Assembly: GCA_021014325.1 (NCBI GenBank)
Contig: CM037462.1
Span: forward strand, 186,001-250,000
DNA from: Plazaster borealis
Lineage: Eukaryota; Echinodermata; Asteroidea; Forcipulatida; Labidiasteridae
Direction: 5' to 3'
Length of the DNA: 64,000 nt
Shown here: positions 62,701 through 64,000 of the stretch, one piece after another
How the letters are laid out: each line of letters begins with the position of its first letter
Position numbering within the stretch: position 1 is the first letter of the stretch
Notes under the pieces: generated by a model
The model's input: the letters and a program-made list of their open reading frames with translations, nothing else
Database searches by the model: none
What the model was told of the DNA's origin: nothing
Translations under genes and position numbers: made by a program

Positions 62701-62855
62701 ATGACTAGAAATCCAGACAAGACTCGGCTATTGAAGAGTTAGACCAATATTAATGAAATGATTATGAAAGAATAAAATATTCCCCCGATATCCGGAATAA
62801 CCACTCAGAGTTTTACCTGAAAATCTGCTAGAATTTCTTCTCTGTTGGCCGCCAT
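41648..62855 (-). CDS. FAF1: FAF1 FAS-associated factor 1 (p97/VCP adaptor), 16 coding exons
   Basis: FAF1 delivers ubiquitylated clients to the AAA+ unfoldase p97/VCP in cytosol and nucleus. Sixteen exons give about 654 residues, close to the human length of about 650. Domain order matches the family: UBA (1-60), first UBL (about 105-180), second UBL (about 195-275), acidic linker with SDSEDD, thioredoxin-like UAS (about 330-500), charged coiled coil (500-560) and C-terminal UBX (about 573-650). All splice phases agree except in exon 5, where one extra base shifts the frame. The introns are loaded with minisatellites. The UBX loop reads FPKKD where human has FPRRD. The start ATG has A at -3 and G at +4. 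Identity is secure. Confidence 0.95.
42115..42330 (-). CDS. FAF1: FAF1 coding exon 15 (UBX domain)
   Basis: Encodes ALLQSLEQQLPDEPSEN and the UBX fold LRMRVPSGDMLTRRFLADQS ... EEYKVLTTFPKKDV. Human has LRIRTPSGEFLERRFLASNK ... DEYKLLSTFPRRDV. The p97-contact loop, usually FPR in UBX domains, is FPK here. Donor GAT|GTGAGT, phase 0. Confidence 0.95.
42351..42700. repeat. Three to four degenerate MITE-core repeats in FAF1 intron 14
   Basis: Blocks of GGGAGCCAGTCATGAACA, then TACATTACATGGTATTTTGG and CTGGTAACCAATTC, recur at about 42395, 42490, 42580 and 42655. This is the GGGCCCAATTTCATA family core in imperfect tandem. Confidence 0.7.
42722..42811 (-). CDS. FAF1: FAF1 coding exon 14 (charged helix)
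   Basis: Encodes 30 residues starting EQERLKQEKEEQRLKEQEEQ, the Glu/Arg/Lys helix before the UBX domain (human RLEQIRKEQEEEREAIRL). Phase 0 at both ends. Lies at the far side of the 2.7-kb array. Confidence 0.9.
42955..45687. repeat. 2.7-kb minisatellite in FAF1 intron 13 containing splice-donor copies
   Basis: About 60 copies of two related units: a 45-bp form with CTTTTACCCTAGACTAGCCA and a 38-bp form with TTTTACCCATCCACTC, both joined by CAAACCATGTCAATACCTTA. On the FAF1 strand every unit reads GGCTAAG|GTATTGACATGG, identical to the exon 13 end and donor. Short forms often alternate with long ones. The right edge merges into exon 13; the left edge stops about 140 bp before exon 14. Confidence 0.97.
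45667..45747 (-). CDS. FAF1: FAF1 coding exon 13 (coiled coil); 3' end is part of the repeat
   Basis: Encodes NDRRAAELLKQEQDAAYQAS then LTADRAK, matching human KREQDEAYRLSLEADRAK. The donor is GCTAAG|GTATTG, phase 0. The last nine exon bases (AGGGCTAAG) together with the donor recur throughout the adjacent intronic array. The functional donor is inferred to be the first one, which follows GCTGACAGGGCTAAG. Confidence 0.93.
45858..46112. mobile_element. GGGCCCAATTTCATA MITE, second copy of the 34437 subfamily
   Basis: GGGGCCAATTTCACATGCTT to GCTCTGTGAAATTGGGCTCA, with TTTGCATTGTTATGTCATTC and CCGGAAGGTAAGCATGCC. In FAF1 intron 12. Confidence 0.8.
46156..46244 (-). CDS. FAF1: FAF1 coding exon 12 (end of UAS)
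   Basis: Encodes NTGIDEMMTSLIHAVDMFTE then QRQTEIEQE. It matches human NTTVDELMMRLMAAMEIFTA and QQQEDIKDE. End phase 0 at GAG|GTAGGA. Confidence 0.93.
46597..47162. repeat. 45/30-bp minisatellite in FAF1 intron 11
   Basis: About 14 units. The 45-bp form is GAATGGTCAGACAGTAGRAG plus GGTTTCCCAAGATCTGATATATATT; the 30-bp form lacks the middle and has GGTTGATATT. Periods are multiples of three, so frames stay open for over 200 codons on both strands. Starts about 45 bp after the exon 11 donor. Confidence 0.95.
47205..47341 (-). CDS. FAF1: FAF1 coding exon 11 (UAS domain)
   Basis: Encodes LLNTCTKLFGSVTTGTVRSL then DKFPLLLIVMRIRSNTEVF. It matches human FLTMCNRHFGSVVAQTIRT and QFPLFLIIMGKRSSNEVL. 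End phase 1 at CAAG|GTAAAT. Confidence 0.94.
48069..49530. repeat. 39-bp minisatellite in FAF1 intron 10
   Basis: About 37 copies of GCAAGACTTGCATAGTCTAT plus TCGGCAGTGAGCCCAACCT. Variants: CGG/CCG, a +3 insertion (GCATCATTG), AGCATTG. Starts about 10 bp after the exon 10 donor. All lengths are multiples of three, creating 490-520-codon frames that are not genes. Confidence 0.97.
49540..49694 (-). CDS. FAF1: FAF1 coding exon 10 (UAS domain)
   Basis: Encodes RKLLAIYIHSDKSVQSNVFC, SQLLCAESIVNFLTQNFVTW and AWDVTAEENKE. Near-identical to human RKLLAIYLHHDESVLTNVFC and its continuation. Donor GAGAG|GTGAGA, end phase 2. The intron 10 repeat array starts about ten bases after the donor. Confidence 0.96.
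49786..49930. repeat. Local duplication with an inverted intron 11 unit, FAF1 intron-exon 9/10 spacer
   Basis: GCAATATGATTTCATGTGGT and a near-copy about 106 bp later (GCAATATGATATCATGTGGT) flank AACCCTCCTACTGTCTGACC, the reverse complement of the intron 11 array unit. In FAF1 intron 9. Confidence 0.7.
50142..50287 (-). CDS. FAF1: FAF1 coding exon 9 (start of UAS domain)
   Basis: Encodes LIQFSHEFSSRYGETHPHFY then MGPLEDAVREAFSQPAIE. It matches human LLQFTAEFSSRYGDCHPVFF and IGSLEAAFQEAF. Donor GAG|GTGAGT, end phase 0. Confidence 0.95.
50365..50700 (-). mobile_element. tRNA-related SINE at the edge of the intron 8 array
   Basis: On the minus strand: CTGATCAGTAGAGTATGG, a B-box GGGTTCGAGTCCC, GGATGGGACATAAAGCCG, AAAAGAACCCAGTTACAC, CCAGCACCTTGTAAA-like and GCGCTCTATAAGAACTC tail. 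Matches the copy at 58530-58890. The head has been expanded in tandem (next feature). Confidence 0.8.
50690..51490. repeat. 46-bp minisatellite in FAF1 intron 8, expanded SINE head
   Basis: About 18 copies of CTGATCAGAAACACCAGAGC plus TYGAGTYCAGTGTGCTAGACACT. The unit equals the SINE sequence just 5' of its B box, read on the FAF1 strand as TCTAGCACACTGGACTCRAG. One unit is shortened (about 51014). Starts about 145 bp after the exon 8 donor. Confidence 0.95.
51634..51754 (-). CDS. FAF1: FAF1 coding exon 8 (acidic linker)
   Basis: Encodes PTTSRDAINISDSEDDVPEM then DIDDTTIFSNEYSSRKFEP. The hydrophobic-acidic INISDSEDD corresponds to human VHMVSDSDGDD. End phase 1 at TTAT|GTAGGT. Confidence 0.9.
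52488..53516. mobile_element. MITE whose left end is expanded into the intron 7 array
   Basis: Left end GATACAAGAGTAGTGACTCG (52489) and right end GACCGAGTCACTACTCTTTT (53494) are inverted over about 27 bp. The non-repetitive right part (53403-53490) has GGACTTTGCC/GGTCCTTTATC words. The interior of the element is mostly the minisatellite. Confidence 0.75.
52500..53402. repeat. 38-bp two-part minisatellite in FAF1 intron 7
   Basis: About 23 copies of a dimer: ACTCGGTCTTAGAGGAGTG and ACTCGATCTTAGAGTAGTA, 19 bp each. Highly uniform except at the donor-side end (53295-53402), where half-units are rearranged. Starts about 145 bp after the exon 7 donor. Confidence 0.96.
53547..53630 (-). CDS. FAF1: FAF1 coding exon 7
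   Basis: Encodes LTLAASGISFPNHKLFFCRP then QNHNKTDE. It matches human LAESGLSYPCHRLTVGRR and completes the second UBL. Donor GAG|GTAAGA, phase 0. The intron 7 minisatellite starts about 145 bp further on. Confidence 0.92.
53682..53865. repeat. 92-bp tandem duplication in FAF1 intron 6
   Basis: Two copies (from 53682 and 53774) beginning ATGATTATCCAATGTTTGTT, differing at few positions. Lies 50 bp upstream of the exon 7 acceptor. Confidence 0.9.
54115..54307 (-). CDS. FAF1: FAF1 coding exon 6 (second UBL)
   Basis: Encodes TSLSDKLTRSFELIITDTDL and, later, NVSVRHQQWRGWPDDSDDS. It matches the human second ubiquitin-like domain (LTSIPVRHQLWEGWP). Enters in phase 2, leaves in phase 0 at TCG|GTAAGT. 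Confidence 0.94.
54987..55085 (-). CDS. FAF1: FAF1 coding exon 5, with a one-base frameshift
   Basis: Begins EILSSLELPLKNRLYVLTPG, matching human VLKSLHLPKNNSLYVLTPD. As given, the exon is 99 nt, meets TGA in frame, and ends in the wrong phase for exon 6. A 98-nt exon would restore both the frame and the phase-2 junction. The surplus base lies between the codons for LT and the following NN-type codons, near C-runs at about 55017-55035. A sequencing or assembly indel in a homopolymer is most likely; a real lesion is possible. Confidence 0.85.
55086..57136 (-). other. FAF1 introns 3 and 4 (around exon 4)
   Basis: AT-rich, unique-looking; a partial GGGCCTCATTTCATAGAGAC element (about 56202) and a G run (56280). 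No other feature seen. Confidence 0.5.
56055..56152 (-). CDS. FAF1: FAF1 coding exon 4 (first UBL)
   Basis: Encodes GTVKELLSASLNIPAEKMLI then GGWGNARPSPNDS. It matches human GEIKQILENELQIPVSKMLL and KGWKTGDVEDS. End phase 0 at TCA|GTAAGA. Confidence 0.93.
57137..57309 (-). CDS. FAF1: FAF1 coding exon 3 (start of first UBL)
   Basis: A linker rich in Arg/Pro/Ser, then RVRMLEFDIAYQDTNTELVV and EDFRTV, the first strands of the first ubiquitin-like domain (human PRMLDFRVEYRDRNVDVVLE). End phase 1. Confidence 0.92.
57783..57960 (-). repeat. Dispersed 155-bp repeat, copy 4 (diverged)
   Basis: Minus-strand relative in FAF1 intron 2 sharing CATGGAGGCAATTGCC and GTGCCCTTTGAAA blocks with copy 2. More decayed than the others. 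Confidence 0.55.
58147..58310 (-). CDS. FAF1: FAF1 coding exon 2 (UBA domain)
   Basis: Encodes ACTGIENFEECLAHLEQSQW then DLQRAVVSVMG, the ubiquitin-binding UBA three-helix bundle (human ACTGIENIDEAITLLEQNNW). The rest is a Pro-rich linker. Donor AT|GTAAGT, end phase 2. Confidence 0.95.
58530..58890 (-). mobile_element. tRNA-related SINE, intact-looking copy
   Basis: Minus strand: GAACTCGAGCTCTGGTGTTT, B-box-like GTGGGTTTGAGTCCC, GGATGGGACGTAAAGCTG, AAAAGAACCCAGTACAAG and the tail CATAAAGTGCTTTGAGATGC. Gives the progenitor structure for the intron 8 array. In FAF1 intron 1. Confidence 0.8.
58908..59258. mobile_element. Large foldback (hairpin) element, 351 bp
   Basis: Two arms of about 163-168 bp, from CCTCATGTACCTTCACA inwards to CAACCATGACGTG and back out to TGTGAAGGTACATGAGG, with roughly 20 bp of loop. 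Arms match at most positions, so the copy is young or kept by conversion. No reading frame. In FAF1 intron 1. Confidence 0.9.
60646..60800 (+). repeat. Dispersed 155-bp repeat, copy 5
   Basis: Shares GAGAGGGCAAGTCCATTTTC, AAAGTCTATGGGAACATC and GGCACCAAGGCCACGACT with copies 1 and 3. In FAF1 intron 1. Confidence 0.75.
60896..61050. repeat. Simple tandem repeat of TGTTTGTCAGTC type
   Basis: Twelve-base period built of TCTGTTTGTCAG and TCTGTTTGTCAC words, about 12 units. Open in several frames but low complexity. Confidence 0.85.
61237..61305 (+). mobile_element. End of the AGACTGTGCAAGTCT foldback family
   Basis: TAATAGACTGTGCAAGTCTT, then ATTTGAAC and GGGACCATTGTGGTCCC. Matches the left end of 6441-6588 including the inner GGGACC palindrome; the right arm is not found. 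Confidence 0.65.
62817..62855 (-). CDS. FAF1: FAF1 coding exon 1 (start codon)
   Basis: A 39-nt exon encoding MAANREEILADFQ, matching human MASNMDREMILADFQ. Donor CAG|GTAAAA, end phase 0. Too short to be found by ORF length; recognised by the protein match and by the join to exon 2. Confidence 0.93.
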
Positions 62856-63060
62856 TGTTGTGGTCTTTCGTCACTGCTTTAAGCATGCGCATAAACAAGT
62901 CGTCATAGTTCGCAAACACTGTAGAGGGCGCTACAATGTTTACATTGTCAGGCAAAGTTCTTTTGTTACGAAAAATGACATGACAAGTCTGGGCCAGTCT
63001 TGGGGGAACTTCATGTTTGTTGTCAAATAAATACCATAGTTACACATTGTCATCGTCCTG
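62856..63060 (-). promoter_or_regulatory. Probable FAF1 promoter / 5' UTR
   Basis: Immediately upstream of the ATG. Contains GCATGCGCA at 62883-62891, resembling an NRF1 half-palindrome, and the CpG-containing GAGGGCGCTACA. No TATA or CCAAT box is obvious. The role is inferred from position and motif resemblance. Confidence 0.35.
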
Positions 63061-63780
63061 CAACTATGGACTTTTACAACCGAAATTTAAATTTAACATT
63101 ATTTTGTGCGTTGATAAAACCCCTACATTTCGCTAAAGCCTAAAGGCGAAGAATTGATTTTTAAGTTGGCCACCACACCCGTAGTATCACTCTCGAGAAA
63201 CAAAGAACGGTAAGTTCGGAACTATTTCCACTGATGCGTAAAGTTCATATCAACATGTTTTTGAACTAAAAATAAACGGGGGCTTATCATGTCTCAACTT
63301 GTCCGTGAAATCACGGTGCATTCCCTAGAGATAGAAACTTTGGCCTGCCAACAAAAAACAAGTGAATTGTTGTTAACCGTCGGATATAATTGACAGTTCG
63401 AAGCAAAAAACCTACAAAATATAAGTCTTCTGGGTGCGCTTTTCTCCGTGAGCGCGGGAAGCCCAAGGAAAAATTTCCCGCGCAAATATCTGGTTGAACA
63501 AGAAACACTTGGTAAGTAGGTATAATGACGTATGGTAATTTCGTGTTTACAGTCGCATAAAATTTGAATACATTAACACAACAATACAACTATGATGGTG
63601 GTACGGGCCACCATACACCAATAACATCCATTATTATGTCCATAAAGTACAACAAAATCATTATTTTGTTTCCTAAAGTCCACTACACTTCCCGCAATAG
63701 GAAGTCAAGGTTAAGTTGCTGGTAAAATTTGACACACCAAAGGGGAAAAATACCACTAGTCTCAAAACGAAAATATAAGG
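63061..63780. other. FAF1 upstream flank, nothing recognised
   Basis: Unique AT-rich sequence with short frames that have no recognisable similarity. Confidence 0.5.
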
Positions 63781-63784
63781 GCAG

Positions 63785-64000
63785 TCAGTGGTTTCTTCCC
63801 TGACTTCGCCTCTGTGACCCCGGTTCGAATCCAGGACCTTGCATGTGGATTGGGTTTTCAGCCTCTACCTTTTACCGGAGATTTCATTGGGGTTTTCCTC
63901 CCACATCTATAAACTGAGATTTCTTCATCATCTTCTCTACACAGGCTTCAGGTCTATGGGTTACAGTTTCATGCACATTTGTTCCAGGTTTCATTTACAG
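63785..64000 (+). mobile_element. tRNA-derived SINE, runs off the window
   Basis: A-box-like GCAGTCAGTGGTTTCTTCC, B box GGTTCGAATCC, then GCATGTGGATTGGGTTTTCA and GGGGTTTTCCTCCCACATCT. Same family as 12590-12735; its 3' end is outside the window. Confidence 0.75.

Larger units (their letters stand above)
59260..62816 (-). other. FAF1 intron 1, distal part
   Basis: No exon or recognisable protein. Contains a MITE end (about 60195-60222, TATGAAATTGGACCCAGGG), copy 5 of the 155-bp repeat, a simple repeat and a TIR fragment, listed separately. Confidence 0.5.

Overview
The window is eukaryotic and metazoan. It carries two intron-rich genes in the same orientation (minus strand), many short mobile elements and seven large minisatellites. 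The dense deuterostome-style MITEs and tRNA-derived SINEs suggest a marine invertebrate deuterostome, most likely an echinoderm. That placement is an inference from repeat style and protein similarity, not a proof.

Gene 1 (minus strand, 31655 down to 4752) is DOT1L, the histone H3 lysine-79 methyltransferase. I could assemble 22 coding exons whose splice phases all agree, giving about 1171 residues: the catalytic fold with its SAM-binding DLGSGVGQ motif, a basic AT-hook-like segment, a coiled-coil region, and a long low-complexity C-terminal exon. Gene 2 (minus strand, 62855 down to 41648) is FAF1, the UBA/UBL/UAS/UBX adaptor of the p97/VCP segregase. It has 16 coding exons and about 654 residues; the human protein has about 650. 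Its only flaw is a single-base frameshift in exon 5. The two genes act in different processes (chromatin marking versus ubiquitin-dependent unfolding), and nothing here shows a functional link between them.

Layout: 1-4751 is DOT1L 3' flank with a 500-base assembly gap. 4752-31655 is DOT1L, with intron 5 holding a broken non-LTR reverse transcriptase relic and a 750-bp DNA transposon. 31656-41647 is intergenic, with a plausible DOT1L promoter and several foldback elements. 41648-62855 is FAF1, and 62856-64000 is its 5' flank. No rRNA, functional tRNA or CRISPR locus was seen.

The most unusual signal is the minisatellites. All six large intronic arrays (DOT1L intron 18; FAF1 introns 7, 8, 10, 11 and 13) begin 0 to about 145 bp downstream of a 5' splice site, and each lies closer to the donor than to the acceptor. 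In FAF1 intron 13 the repeat unit contains the splice donor and the last nine exon bases, so some 60 copies of a donor-like site lie in tandem. Several other arrays appear to have grown from the ends or interiors of mobile elements whose single copies are also in the window.
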